Of a DNA stretch of 64,000 nucleotides, positions 33,344-42,077 are shown in pieces. The notes below the pieces were generated by a model. It was not told where the DNA came from, searched no databases, and saw nothing but the letters and a program-made list of their open reading frames with translations. A program made the translations under genes and the position numbers. Origin of the DNA: Cystobacter ferrugineus (GTDB lineage: Bacteria > Myxococcota > Myxococcia > Myxococcales > Myxococcaceae); assembly GCF_001887355.1 (NCBI RefSeq), contig NZ_MPIN01000002.1, forward strand, positions 1,251,001-1,315,000. Reading direction: 5' to 3'. Position 1 is the stretch's first letter. Each line of letters begins with the position of its first letter.

Positions 33344-35287
33344 TCAGTCGAGCGAGCCGAAGTGCGCGGACATCTTGTTCCACACCGCCGGGGTCACGCC
33401 CATCTCCAGGTGGCCGTAGCCCATGCCCTCCTGCTTCGCCGAGGTGCTCTTCTTCGTCGCGGTCCAGCCCTGGGTGAGCTGATCCATCGCGGCGATGCTC
33501 GCCTCGAACAGCACGCCGTCACCCTTCACCGAGCAGGTGGGGCACGTCATGCCATCCGTCTCGTAGCGCGCGTCGGTGCTCGCCCCGTAGCTGTTGCCAT
33601 ACAGCACGTAGAGCGAGGGCAGGCGCGAGTCCAGGCCCCGCTCGGACAACCGGGTAATGAACTTGCCTCCCATCTCCTTGGCCGCCGCCATGCCCAGGCC
33701 GTGGATGATGCGGTACTTGCCGTAGTTCAGCGAGTCGTACCCCTCGCGGTTCTGGTTCGTGTTGTACGCGTGGTACGCGAAGCACGGGCTGCCCGCCGGG
33801 TCATACGCCGTCGTCTTGCACTGGGGATGGGTGCTGTCCAGGTAGCCCGCCGCGACGTAGATGTTGTACGGGTTGTAGACGAGCTTCTGGGAGACCCACG
33901 AGAAGTAGCGCGACTCGTCCGGGTCCACGCTCGACCACGTGGAGGAGGAGCGGTCCGGGATCGGGTAGGTGCCGCGCAGGTCATCCGCCGTCTGCAACTG
34001 GCCCACGTAGGCGCTCACGTACTTGCCGCTGTCGTTCACGCTGCCGAACAGGCTCAGGTTGTACTCGTCGAAGCTGAACGCGCTCGAGGACAGGCCCTGG
34101 CCCACGTTCAACGACTGGAGCGTGCTGCTCGACACGGGCTTGCCCGTGGAGTCCAGGCTCGTGATGTTGGACACGTAGATGCGGCGGAAGTAGTCCAACC
34201 AGGTGCCGCCCGCGCCCTCGCACACGCTCTCCGCGTAGGGGTTGTTGTACCAGGGCACGTCCGTGCCCCAGGTGACGCACTGGAAGGCGGAGAAGTACGT
34301 CCATGGCATGGGGCCGCGGCCCACCGGCGCGTTGTACGAGGTGCTCGCGATGGTGAGCGTGTGGATGGGGTGGCGGAAGTTCAGGTCGATGCCCTTGTGC
34401 GGCCCCGACAACGCCACGTAGCTGCGCACCGAGTCGTCATACGCCGGCACCGCCTTGGCCTGCTCCGCCGCGAGCCGCTCGAAGAAGCGCGTGGTGCTGA
34501 AGCCCGTCCACGTGGGCGCGTTGGTCAACCACGCGTCCACCGACAGCACGCCCTTGCTCCACGCCACCACGTCCACCCGCGCCACCCCCGGGTGCAGCGC
34601 CTTGATGCGCTTGACGGCGTTGGACACGTGGATGGCCTGGTTGAAGTTGTCCCCGTGGAAGTTGCCGAAGGTGAGCGCGTACACGCAGCGGTTCTTGGCC
34701 TCCAGGTCCTGCACGAAGCCCGTCACCTGCGCGGCGCCCCCATAGGCCTTCCCCGTTCCATCGTTGCCGTTGGGGAAGAGCCACACGTTGGCGTCCTGGA
34801 TGGCGCCGTGCACCAGCAGCGTGGGCGTCAGGTTCACGTTGCACGTGCGCGCCGCCGTCTTGCGGCCCTTGTGCAACAGCGCGAAGCGCGCCTCGGGCCG
34901 CGTGGGCCCCGGCACCGGGCAGGTGCTCCCCGCCGTCGTGGCGCAGCTGTTCTGGTAGTACAGGTTGAAGGCATCCACGAGCTGCTGGTTGAGCGAGCCG
35001 TAGTACGTGCGCAGCGGATAGTCGGACGACTGGTAGGTGTCCTGCGAGCGCAGCTTCTCCGTCCGGCGGTTGTAGTACTCCCCGCGGAAGAGCTGCTTGC
35101 CCTCGAGCAGCTCGATCTGTCCCCAGGACCAGCTCGGCGGCGTGAGCGTGCCCACCACCTGGTACGTGTTGGCCGGGGCCGCGTTGGTGTCGAAGTAGGG
35201 GGCCAGGTCCGCGGGCGGCGCGGCGGTGGCCAGGGGCGCATACAGCAACGCCAGGGTCGGGAGCGACAACTTCCACGTCGGGGTCAT
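33344..35287 (-). CDS. Secreted alpha/beta hydrolase (lipase/esterase-like)
   Basis: 647 residues from ATG 35287, chosen because AAGGAG lies 5-6 bp upstream; a GTG two codons earlier would overlap it. A Sec signal ends near ALATAAPPADL. Core motifs: LTPTLLVHGAIQDANVWLF (oxyanion strand), VDVVAWSKGVLSVDAWL (nucleophile elbow A-W-S-K-G), YVALSGPHKGID and a late His (GYGHLEMG). Several cysteine pairs suit an extracellular protein. The overall plan is that of large secreted triacylglycerol lipase or PHA-depolymerase-like enzymes, but I cannot name the substrate. It ends in a clear terminator. Confidence 0.83.
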   Translation of the reverse strand: MTPTWKLSLPTLALLYAPLATAAPPADLAPYFDTNAAPANTYQVVGTLTPPSWSWGQIELLEGKQLFRGEYYNRRTEKLRSQDTYQSSDYPLRTYYGSLNQQLVDAFNLYYQNSCATTAGSTCPVPGPTRPEARFALLHKGRKTAARTCNVNLTPTLLVHGAIQDANVWLFPNGNDGTGKAYGGAAQVTGFVQDLEAKNRCVYALTFGNFHGDNFNQAIHVSNAVKRIKALHPGVARVDVVAWSKGVLSVDAWLTNAPTWTGFSTTRFFERLAAEQAKAVPAYDDSVRSYVALSGPHKGIDLNFRHPIHTLTIASTSYNAPVGRGPMPWTYFSAFQCVTWGTDVPWYNNPYAESVCEGAGGTWLDYFRRIYVSNITSLDSTGKPVSSSTLQSLNVGQGLSSSAFSFDEYNLSLFGSVNDSGKYVSAYVGQLQTADDLRGTYPIPDRSSSTWSSVDPDESRYFSWVSQKLVYNPYNIYVAAGYLDSTHPQCKTTAYDPAGSPCFAYHAYNTNQNREGYDSLNYGKYRIIHGLGMAAAKEMGGKFITRLSERGLDSRLPSLYVLYGNSYGASTDARYETDGMTCPTCSVKGDGVLFEASIAAMDQLTQGWTATKKSTSAKQEGMGYGHLEMGVTPAVWNKMSAHFGSLD

Positions 35288-35350
35288 ACACACTCCTTGG
35301 GGTTACGGCTGGGGGGCAAGGACCGGCGGAACAGGGGCGTCAGGGGCTCG

Positions 35351-36403
35351 TCAGCGGGCGTGCTCCTGGAGGAAGGGGAAGACGAGGCGCTCGAACTCGC
35401 GCGGGCGCTCCACGTGCGGGCTGTGGCCGGTGTCCGCGAACACCTCCTCGTGGAAGCGTCCGCCCTGCGCCGCGTAGCGCTCGAGCAGCCGGCGCGTCTG
35501 GCTCACCATGGGCTGCGGCGGGTACTGCTCCTCGCCGGGCCAGCCGGGGATGGCGCCCAGCTTGCCCAGGTAGCCGAAGTCGAACAGCGACGTGTCCGAG
35601 ACGATGGCGTCGTCCGCGCCGCGGATCCACAGCACGTCCGGCTTGGGGGAGATGCCCGCGAAGGCGGAGAGGTTGAAGTACTTGGGTGAGAACGAGTTGT
35701 TGATACCCGTGTCGCCCGGGGCCACGCCGGGCCAGTGGGAGCTCGGCGAGAACGTGCCCGGATAGTGCACGTCCGACACGCGCGTGGAGAGCACCGAATC
35801 GAGCATCGCCTCCTCGTCGTCCATCTTGAACGAAGGCTTCACGTAGCTGCCCTTCAGCACCGCGCGCGGCGCCGTGTTGCCCTCGGCCGAGCGGTCCTTG
35901 TTCTTCAGTCGCTGCGTGAAGTCCGGGTTGGCCGTGCCGCCCCCCGAGCCCGCGAAGTCATCCCAGCAGGGCGTGCCGTCCACGTCGCGCGTGCCCCCGA
36001 AGCCAAAGGGCGAGATGGGCGCCTCCAGCACCAGGCCCGCCACGCGCTCCGGGTGATCGATGGCGAGCTGCATCACCACGCCCGCCCCCGCCGAGTGCGC
36101 CACGAAGAGCGCCCGCGTCAGCCCGAGCACGTCCATCAGCGACGCCACGTCGTCGCTCGAGTCGCGCATGCCGCGCGTGGCATCGATGGGCTTGGGCTCG
36201 GTGTCGCCGTAGCCGCGCAGGTCCATCGCGATGCCGCGCAGCCCCCGCGGCAGGCGCGTGAGCAGCCCATGGAAGAAGGCCGAGGACGAGCAGTTGCCAT
36301 GCACGAACAGCACGGGGAAGCCCTCGCCCGCCACGCGCGCGTGCATCATCAACCGCTTCGTCTGGATGCTACGGGCCTCCACGGCCCGGGCCTGGTCACT
36401 CAT
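35351..36403 (-). CDS. Alpha/beta hydrolase
   Basis: 350 residues from ATG 36403, with GGAG 8 bp upstream; no signal peptide. Motifs: FPVLFVHGNCSSSAFF (oxyanion hole), GIAMDLRGYGDTEP, the nucleophile in ALFVAHSAGAGVVM, acid in IRGADDAIVSDTS and His in FADTGHSPHVERP. This is a complete classical fold close to haloperoxidase/epoxide-hydrolase-like esterases. It is on the same strand as the secreted lipase-like gene, 63 bp upstream of it, so the two may share transcription. Substrate unknown. Confidence 0.9.
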   Translation of the reverse strand: MSDQARAVEARSIQTKRLMMHARVAGEGFPVLFVHGNCSSSAFFHGLLTRLPRGLRGIAMDLRGYGDTEPKPIDATRGMRDSSDDVASLMDVLGLTRALFVAHSAGAGVVMQLAIDHPERVAGLVLEAPISPFGFGGTRDVDGTPCWDDFAGSGGGTANPDFTQRLKNKDRSAEGNTAPRAVLKGSYVKPSFKMDDEEAMLDSVLSTRVSDVHYPGTFSPSSHWPGVAPGDTGINNSFSPKYFNLSAFAGISPKPDVLWIRGADDAIVSDTSLFDFGYLGKLGAIPGWPGEEQYPPQPMVSQTRRLLERYAAQGGRFHEEVFADTGHSPHVERPREFERLVFPFLQEHAR

Positions 36404-36586
36404 CTGCGCCGCTCCTCTGGGCTATCGCGTCCACCCCCCCGGGAAAGCTCCGCCCGCTCCCACGTCGAGGTGACGACTGATTCAACTGTCAGGTTTGATA
36501 GCCCAGAGCTTTCGCACGGGTCAAACGATGGCCCTCCTCAGAAGGTCGTTCCCCGGATGTGACGCAACGCGTGATGGCGGGAGGCT

Positions 36587-37792
36587 TCAGGGCACGACGA
36601 CACGCCGCAGGTGCGCGCCGAGCCGCGTCACCAACTCGTAGTGAATCGTCTGAGCCCAGGAGGCGAGGGTCTCCGCGTGCAGGTGCTCGTCGCCGTCCAC
36701 TCCCAGCAACGTCGCCGTCAGCGGCCGCTCGTCGTGGGTGGCTCGTGTCACGTCCACGATGATGTGGTTCATCATCACCCGGCCGAGCACCGCGCACCGG
36801 TGGCCGTTCACCAGCACGTGCGCCTTGCCCGACAGGAGCCGGGGGTAGCCATCGAAATAGCCCACCGGCAGCACCGCCACGCGCGTGGCCTCGGAGCAAC
36901 GGTGCGTGCACCCGTAGCCGATGTAGCTGCCCGCCGACAGCCACTTCACCACCTGGCTCGGACTGCGCCAGGCGAGCACCGGCTTCAAGTCCGGCACCCG
37001 CCCCAGCACCAGCCGCGCCGACAGCCGCGTCTCCGTGGAGGGCCAGAACCCATACAGGGAGATGCCCACGCGCTGCGCGTCATAGCGCGCCTGGGGCAGC
37101 ACCAGCGTCGCCGCGCTCGCCGCCATGTGCCGCTGCAGGGGCTCGTGCACCGGGGCGGCCGCGCGCAGCGCCTTCAGCCCGGTCTCGAACGCGTCGAGCT
37201 GGGCCTGGGCGTACATCTGCTCCGTCACGTCCTCCGTGTTGGCGAAGTGGCTCAGCACCCCCACCACCTGGAGCACGTCTCCCGCGTCGCGCAGGAAGTC
37301 CAGCTCGCCCGAGGTGATCTGCCCCGGCGTGAAGCCCTCGCGGCCCAACCCCGTGTCGATGTGCACGTGCACCCGGAGGGGGCGCTCGAGCTTCGCCCGG
37401 CGCAGCGGGGCCACCATCTCCCGCCAGGAGCTGTCGGCCAGCACCACGTCCACGCCCTCGCGCGCGAGGGCCACGGCCTCCTCGGCGTCCAGCGCGCCGA
37501 TGACCAGTATCTGCTTGGGCGCGAGGCCCCGGCCCCGCTCGTGGGCCCGCGCCGCCAGCGCGTCCGCCGGGGCGATGAAGTAGAGCAGGTCCACCAGCGG
37601 GTGGACGAGCGGCAGCATCTGCGCGAGGCCGTGGCCATAGGCATTGCCCTTGAGCACCGCGCCCAGGGCCCGGGGCCCTCCCGTCTCCGCGGCCACCGCG
37701 CGCAGCGTGGCCACGTTCGCGGCGAGCGCTCCCGCCGACAGCTCCAACCACGACGCCACCTTGCCCGTGCCTCCCGCGATGTTCTCGTGCAT
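36587..37792 (-). CDS. alr: Alanine racemase
   Basis: 401 residues from ATG 37792. PLP-dependent fold III racemase: the Schiff-base lysine is Lys48 in GAVLKGNAYGHG, VHVHIDTGLGREGF follows, and the second-base tyrosine is in SYIGYGCTH. HRCAVLGRVMMNHIIVDVT near the end is the conserved substrate-side segment. It interconverts L- and D-alanine for peptidoglycan in the cytoplasm. The length is slightly above the usual 360-380 owing to a short N-terminal extension. It stands alone. Some relatives are broad-specificity racemases, which the sequence cannot exclude. Confidence 0.88.
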   Translation of the reverse strand: MHENIAGGTGKVASWLELSAGALAANVATLRAVAAETGGPRALGAVLKGNAYGHGLAQMLPLVHPLVDLLYFIAPADALAARAHERGRGLAPKQILVIGALDAEEAVALAREGVDVVLADSSWREMVAPLRRAKLERPLRVHVHIDTGLGREGFTPGQITSGELDFLRDAGDVLQVVGVLSHFANTEDVTEQMYAQAQLDAFETGLKALRAAAPVHEPLQRHMAASAATLVLPQARYDAQRVGISLYGFWPSTETRLSARLVLGRVPDLKPVLAWRSPSQVVKWLSAGSYIGYGCTHRCSEATRVAVLPVGYFDGYPRLLSGKAHVLVNGHRCAVLGRVMMNHIIVDVTRATHDERPLTATLLGVDGDEHLHAETLASWAQTIHYELVTRLGAHLRRVVVP

Positions 37793-37975
37793 CTGCCGCT
37801 CGTTCCTCCTGCGCACCCGTCCGGCGCTACCGGGTTGTGCGTCAGAAACCCCCGCTTTGCACGCGCCATTCGACCAGGCGAGCGGGGAAGGGCATGCCTC
37901 GTTCCGGAGCCCGCCGCTTTCTGCGACAATCCGCGCCCGTAGCGTCCTCCCTCGTGCGTCCAGAGAGCCCCGGCC

Positions 37976-39103
37976 ATGTCCATCCGAAGGATCGGTCCCA
38001 ACCCCTTCGTCAACACCGCGAGCCTCATCCAGTCCCAGCGGCGCATCGAGCGGGTGGAGAAGCACATCGGCGCCGAGGACACCGAGCTCAAGACCGAGGA
38101 AGAGGCGCTGGACGCCCTCAACCAACTGCATCACGCCGAGATGGAGGCCCTCCAGGCCGAGCGGGAGCAGAAGGCGAAGGCGACCGAGTCCTTGCGTGCT
38201 CAGTTGGTGCTCCGGGACAAGTATGAGGCCCGCTCCGAGGAGCTGGTGGACCTGACGGGCGGCGCGCGCGAGGCCTACGAGAGGGACCTCCTGGAGCTGC
38301 AGGCCCGGGAGAAGGCCAACAAGCCCGGGGTGTCCCTCGCGCACCTGGCGCGGGCCAATGTGTACGAGCGCGTGTCCCGGGAGGAGCGCGCCGCGGCGCA
38401 GCGGGCCGAACTCGAGCGGGCCGAGGCGGAGCGGATCGCGGCGGAGCTCGCCGCGGCCGAGGAGGCCGAAGCGGCCGCCCGGGAGAGCGTTCCCTTGCTG
38501 GACGAGGAGGAGCCCCCGGCGGAGGCGGAGGACGAGGGGGAGGTGGACTGGATGGCCGAGGAGCTCGCGATGCTCCAGGACGAGGACGGCGAGTCCGATG
38601 CCTCCGCCGAGGAGGACGAAGAGGAGGAGTATATCGATCCCGAGGCGGATTCGTTCCTCGCGAGTCTGGAGGACGTCGAGAATCTGGAGCAGGCTCCGGT
38701 CGAGGATCCTCACGCGGGAGGCTTCCTCGCGAGCCTCGATGACATCGCCCAGCTCGTTCCCGGGTCCGACGCCGAGGTCGCGGAGGAGGAGTCCGGGGAG
38801 TGGGCTTCCGAGGAGGAGGCGAGGGCGGCCGCCGCGGAAGAAGAGGGGCCAGATGAGGTATCCGCCGAGGCCGGGGAGGACTTCGCCGCAGAGGTGGAGG
38901 AGGACTTCATCGTCGATGTGGAAGAAGGGCCCGCCGCGCACGAGGACGTGCCCGAGGCCGAAGCCGCCGGTGAGCCGGAGTCCCCGTCCGTGGTGCTTCC
39001 GTTCGATGACGAGGGCGCCGAGGCCACCGCCTCGCCGGAGCCACTCCCGGAGGCCGAGGCCGCCGTGGTGCTTCCGTTCGATGATGAAGACGCTTCGCGC
39101 TGA
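37976..39103 (+). CDS. Acidic coiled-coil protein with two kinds of repeated short motif
   Basis: 375 residues. Residues 15-170 are a charged, heptad-rich coiled coil (RRIERVEKHIGAEDTELKTE, ELERAEAERIAAELAAAEE). From 175 on the chain is very acidic and probably disordered. Embedded in it are two short motifs, each present twice: FLASLEDVENL (227) and FLASLDDIAQL (250), and VVLPFDDE (339 and 364). Such paired motifs are typical of peptide ligands that recruit partner domains, so a scaffold or polarity-type adaptor is a reasonable guess. There is no signal peptide. It is 17 bp upstream of a reductase gene on the same strand. Confidence 0.72.
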   Translation: MSIRRIGPNPFVNTASLIQSQRRIERVEKHIGAEDTELKTEEEALDALNQLHHAEMEALQAEREQKAKATESLRAQLVLRDKYEARSEELVDLTGGAREAYERDLLELQAREKANKPGVSLAHLARANVYERVSREERAAAQRAELERAEAERIAAELAAAEEAEAAARESVPLLDEEEPPAEAEDEGEVDWMAEELAMLQDEDGESDASAEEDEEEEYIDPEADSFLASLEDVENLEQAPVEDPHAGGFLASLDDIAQLVPGSDAEVAEEESGEWASEEEARAAAAEEEGPDEVSAEAGEDFAAEVEEDFIVDVEEGPAAHEDVPEAEAAGEPESPSVVLPFDDEGAEATASPEPLPEAEAAVVLPFDDEDASR

Positions 39104-39120
39104 CGCGAGGTCCCGGTTCC

Positions 39121-40152
39121 ATGCGCCAGGTGGTCATCCCCCGGGCCGGTGGTTACGACCGGCTCACGTTCGAGACGCGGCCCGAGCCCACGCCCGCTGC
39201 TGATGAGGTGGTCGTCGCCTCGGAGGCCATCGGCGTCAACTACGCCGACTGTGTCGTCCGCATGGGCCTGTACGCGTCCGCCAGGAAGTACGTGGGTTGG
39301 CCCATCACCCCGGGCTTCGAGTTCGCCGGGACGGTGCACGCGGTGGGCGCCTCCGTCACGGACCTGAAGCCGGGAGACCGGGTGTTCGGCGTCACGCGCT
39401 TCGGGGGCTACTCCACCCACGTCACCGTGCCCCGGCACCAGGTGTTCTCCCTGCCCGCGCGCCTGGACATGGCCCAGGCCGCCGGGTTTCCCACCGTCTT
39501 CCTCACCGCGTACTTCGCCCTCTTCGAGCTGGCCCACCCCCGTCCGGGCAATACGCTGCTCGTGCACTCGGCGGCGGGTGGGGTGGGGGGCGCCCTGCTG
39601 CAATTGGGGCGCATCGCGGGCTGCCGCACCGTGGGCGTGGTGGGGGCCTCGCACAAGGTGGAGGCCGCGCGGGCGTTGGGCGCCGACGTCGTCATCGACA
39701 AGAGCCGTGAGGATTTGTGGCGCGCCGCCGAGCGGGCGGCTCCCCACGGCTATGACGTGGTACTCGATGCGAATGGCGTCTCCACGCTGCGCGAGAGCTA
39801 TCGGCACCTGGCCCGGCCCGGCAAGCTCGTCCTCTATGGCTTCCACTCCATGTTGCCGCGTGAGGGGGGCCGGCCGAACTGGGTGAAGCTCGCGGCGGAC
39901 TTCCTGCGCACGCCCCGCTTCAATCCCTTGGACCTCACGGGCGACAACGCGAGCGTGCTGGCCTTCAACCTGTCCTATCTCTTCGAGCGGCGGGACGTGC
40001 TCGCGGAGTCCATGGGCCGGCTGCTCACCTGGCTGGACGAGGGCCGCATCACGCCGCCTCCGGTCACCCGCTTCGCGTTCGACCGCGTCGCCGATGCGCA
40101 CCGGGCGCTGGAGTCCGGCACCACCGTGGGCAAGCTCGTGCTGGTGCCGTGA
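39121..40152 (+). CDS. Zinc-free medium-chain reductase, quinone oxidoreductase/VAT1-like
   Basis: 343 residues from ATG 39121. GroES-like N-terminus (VNYADCVVRMGLYAS, PGFEFAGTVHAVGASVTDLK, PGDRVFGVTRFGGYSTHV) and a Rossmann domain with LVHSAAGGVGGALLQLG and RALGADVVIDKSREDL. No structural zinc cysteines. The insertion NWVKLAADFLRTPRFNPLDL resembles the VAT-1/quinone reductase branch. It would reduce quinones or enones with NADPH in the cytoplasm. It may be co-transcribed with the acidic coiled-coil gene. Confidence 0.9.
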   Translation: MRQVVIPRAGGYDRLTFETRPEPTPAADEVVVASEAIGVNYADCVVRMGLYASARKYVGWPITPGFEFAGTVHAVGASVTDLKPGDRVFGVTRFGGYSTHVTVPRHQVFSLPARLDMAQAAGFPTVFLTAYFALFELAHPRPGNTLLVHSAAGGVGGALLQLGRIAGCRTVGVVGASHKVEAARALGADVVIDKSREDLWRAAERAAPHGYDVVLDANGVSTLRESYRHLARPGKLVLYGFHSMLPREGGRPNWVKLAADFLRTPRFNPLDLTGDNASVLAFNLSYLFERRDVLAESMGRLLTWLDEGRITPPPVTRFAFDRVADAHRALESGTTVGKLVLVP

Positions 40153-40178
40153 GGGGACGATAGAGGTTCCCGCGTCCG

Positions 40179-40216
40179 GCCGATATGTCGGCGGGCGGAG
40201 TGGATTCAATGGGTGA
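40179..40216 (+). repeat. 38-bp direct repeat, left copy
   Basis: GCCGATATGTCGGCGGGCGG then AGTGGATTCAATGGGTGA. It contains the small palindrome CCGA-TATG-TCGG. It matches 41586-41623 at 34 of 38 positions. The RCC1 gene lies exactly between the two copies. Confidence 0.8.
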
Positions 40217-40275
40217 TTCACGACGGATGGGTTCGCGATGCGACCACATCGGCCCCGAATACCCAGAGGAATGCC

Positions 40276-41559
40276 TTGTTGAAAGCCAGAGAGAGCAGAC
40301 GATTCATCCAGACGTGGAGCGTTCTCGGGATCGCGGCCACGCTCGTTGCTTGTGGCGCCCAGGAGTCCCCGTGGCAGGACCAGGAGGCCGAGGCGTTCGG
40401 CGAATTGCCTCAGCCGCTTGTCGCGACGTGCGGCAACAACACCCTCGAGGAGGGTGAGACGTGTGACGATGGCAACCTCGTCAACGGAGATGGATGCAGC
40501 TTTGTCTGCCGGGTGGAGAACCCGCGTGTGGCGGCGGGCAGCTCGCACTCGCTGTTTCAGCGGGCGGATGGCTCGCTGTGGAGCTGGGGCGACAATGGCT
40601 ACGGTCAGCTCGGTGATGGCACCACCACCAGTCGCACCATCGCGGCCCCGGTGGCGAGCTTGACGGGGGTGAAGGGCGTGGCGGCTGGCGATAGCTGCTC
40701 GCTGGCGCTGCTGTCCGACAGGACGCTGTGGGCATGGGGCCTCAATGGCAGCGGCCAGTTGGGTATTGGCGACACCACCAGCCGCTCCACGCCGGTGCAG
40801 GTGCCGCAATTGACGGGAGTGGTGGCGGTGTCGGCCGATGACGACCACTCCCTGGCGGTGTTGTCTGATGGGACGGTGCGCTCCTGGGGCTCCAATGACA
40901 ACGGGCAGTTGGGAGATGGCACCACCACCCACCGCTCCAGTCCCGTGCTGGTGCCGGGCCTGTCCAACATCAAGGGCGTGGCCACGGGCTCCCACTACTC
41001 GCTGGCGGTGCGCTCGGGCGGCACGTTATGGGCGTGGGGCACCAACACTCACGGCCAACTGGGGGACGGTAGCACCCTCAGCCGCACCAGCCCGGTGCAG
41101 GTGGCCGGGCTCAAGGGGGTGGCGGCGGTGACCGCCAGCGATGCTCACACGGTGGCGTTGCGCTGGGATGGCACGGTGTGGGCCTGGGGCCAGGGGGGGC
41201 GGCTCGGTGACGGCACCACCACGGGCCGTACCAGCCCGGTGCAGGTGCCGAGGTTGGTGGGGGTGGTGGACGTGGTGGCGGGCTCGGCCCACTCGCTGGC
41301 ACTGCGCTCGGATGGCACGGTGTGGGCCTGGGGCGAGAACGGCTCCGGCCAGTTGGGGGATGGCACCACCACCGCCCGCTTGTCGCCGGTACAAGTGCCA
41401 GGGCTGACGGGAGTGGTGGCCGTGGCCGCTGGGGGCTCCTCCTCGGCGGCGGTGCTGTCGGATGGAACGGTGCGAACCTGGGGCGAGAACGGCTCCGGCC
41501 AGTTGGGGGATGGCACCACCACCACCCGCTCCTCTCCCGTGCAGGTGACAGGCCTCTAG
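40276..41559 (+). CDS. RCC1-repeat beta-propeller lipoprotein with myxo-type cysteine-rich repeat
   Basis: 427 residues from TTG 40276, chosen because AGAGGA lies 5 bp upstream and the signal peptide then starts correctly (LLKARESRRFIQTWSVLGIA ending LVACG). An ATG at 40213 is in frame but has no ribosome site. After the lipid anchor comes CGNNTLEEGETCDDGNLVNG with DGCSFVC, the myxobacterial disulfide repeat. Then about seven RCC1 units follow of the form xxVAAGxxHSLALxSDGTVWAWG.N.xGQLGDGTTT. One unit is shortened (GQGGRLGDG). Surface protein interaction is likely. The near-identical repeats probably evolve by slippage. Flanked by 38-bp direct repeats. Confidence 0.87.
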   Translation: MLKARESRRFIQTWSVLGIAATLVACGAQESPWQDQEAEAFGELPQPLVATCGNNTLEEGETCDDGNLVNGDGCSFVCRVENPRVAAGSSHSLFQRADGSLWSWGDNGYGQLGDGTTTSRTIAAPVASLTGVKGVAAGDSCSLALLSDRTLWAWGLNGSGQLGIGDTTSRSTPVQVPQLTGVVAVSADDDHSLAVLSDGTVRSWGSNDNGQLGDGTTTHRSSPVLVPGLSNIKGVATGSHYSLAVRSGGTLWAWGTNTHGQLGDGSTLSRTSPVQVAGLKGVAAVTASDAHTVALRWDGTVWAWGQGGRLGDGTTTGRTSPVQVPRLVGVVDVVAGSAHSLALRSDGTVWAWGENGSGQLGDGTTTARLSPVQVPGLTGVVAVAAGGSSSAAVLSDGTVRTWGENGSGQLGDGTTTTRSSPVQVTGL

Positions 41560-41585
41560 CACGGCAATCCGGTGTCACCGCGAGA

Positions 41586-41623
41586 GCCGATATGTCGGCG
41601 GGCGAGGTAGATTCAACGGGTGA
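41586..41623 (+). repeat. 38-bp direct repeat, right copy
   Basis: Second copy of the element at 40179-40216, 27 bp after the RCC1 stop and 18 bp before the next gene. It could be a duplicated promoter segment or the trace of an insertion. Confidence 0.8.
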
Positions 41624-41641
41624 GTCCCAGGGAGACGACGG

Positions 41642-42016
41642 ATGAGCTACGCCGAGGCCTGGCGAGAAGATCGGAGACGCTGGCGGCGGTTGCTGCTGTG
41701 GGTGATCGGCTTGCCCGTGGGCTTCACGCTCTTCGTGTTCGCGCTCGGTGGGCTCGTCCTGTTGCTGGAGCGCCTGTTCCCGCCGCCTCGAGCGGAGTGG
41801 CTGTGGGAACTCCTTCAACGGGTGCCTTCGCCAGATGCTCTCTTCCCCGTGGTGATGGTCCTGTGGTTGCCGGGGGGCATGCTTCTGGCATTCAAGGTGT
41901 TCGAGTTCGCTTGCCCACGCTGTGGAGAGTCTTTTTATACGAAAGGGTTCTCCAGGAACTCGTTCACGTTGGAATGCATGCACTGCGGGTTGCGCAAGGG
42001 GGCGGTGGAGCCATGA
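41642..42016 (+). CDS. Small membrane protein with zinc ribbon
   Basis: 124 residues from ATG 41642. Two membrane helices (LLLWVIGLPVGFTLFVFALG and VVMVLWLPGGMLLAFKVF) are followed by a cytoplasmic zinc ribbon (FACPRCGESFYTKG ... LECMHCGLRKG). Base composition falls toward AT near the 3' end and stays low in the next gene. No family recognised. It probably forms a unit with 42078-42470 (61 bp apart). Confidence 0.68.
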   Translation: MSYAEAWREDRRRWRRLLLWVIGLPVGFTLFVFALGGLVLLLERLFPPPRAEWLWELLQRVPSPDALFPVVMVLWLPGGMLLAFKVFEFACPRCGESFYTKGFSRNSFTLECMHCGLRKGAVEP

Positions 42017-42077
42017 CGGTCATTCATCTGTCCTTCTCGGGCCGCATGTTCGAGTGCTACCAAGTCAGGAAGTTTCG

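Noticed and set aside
41160..41260. Frameshift in the RCC1 gene at the shortened repeat (GQGGRLGDG)
   Set aside because: The frame is maintained through to the end; it is an in-frame shortening of one blade.
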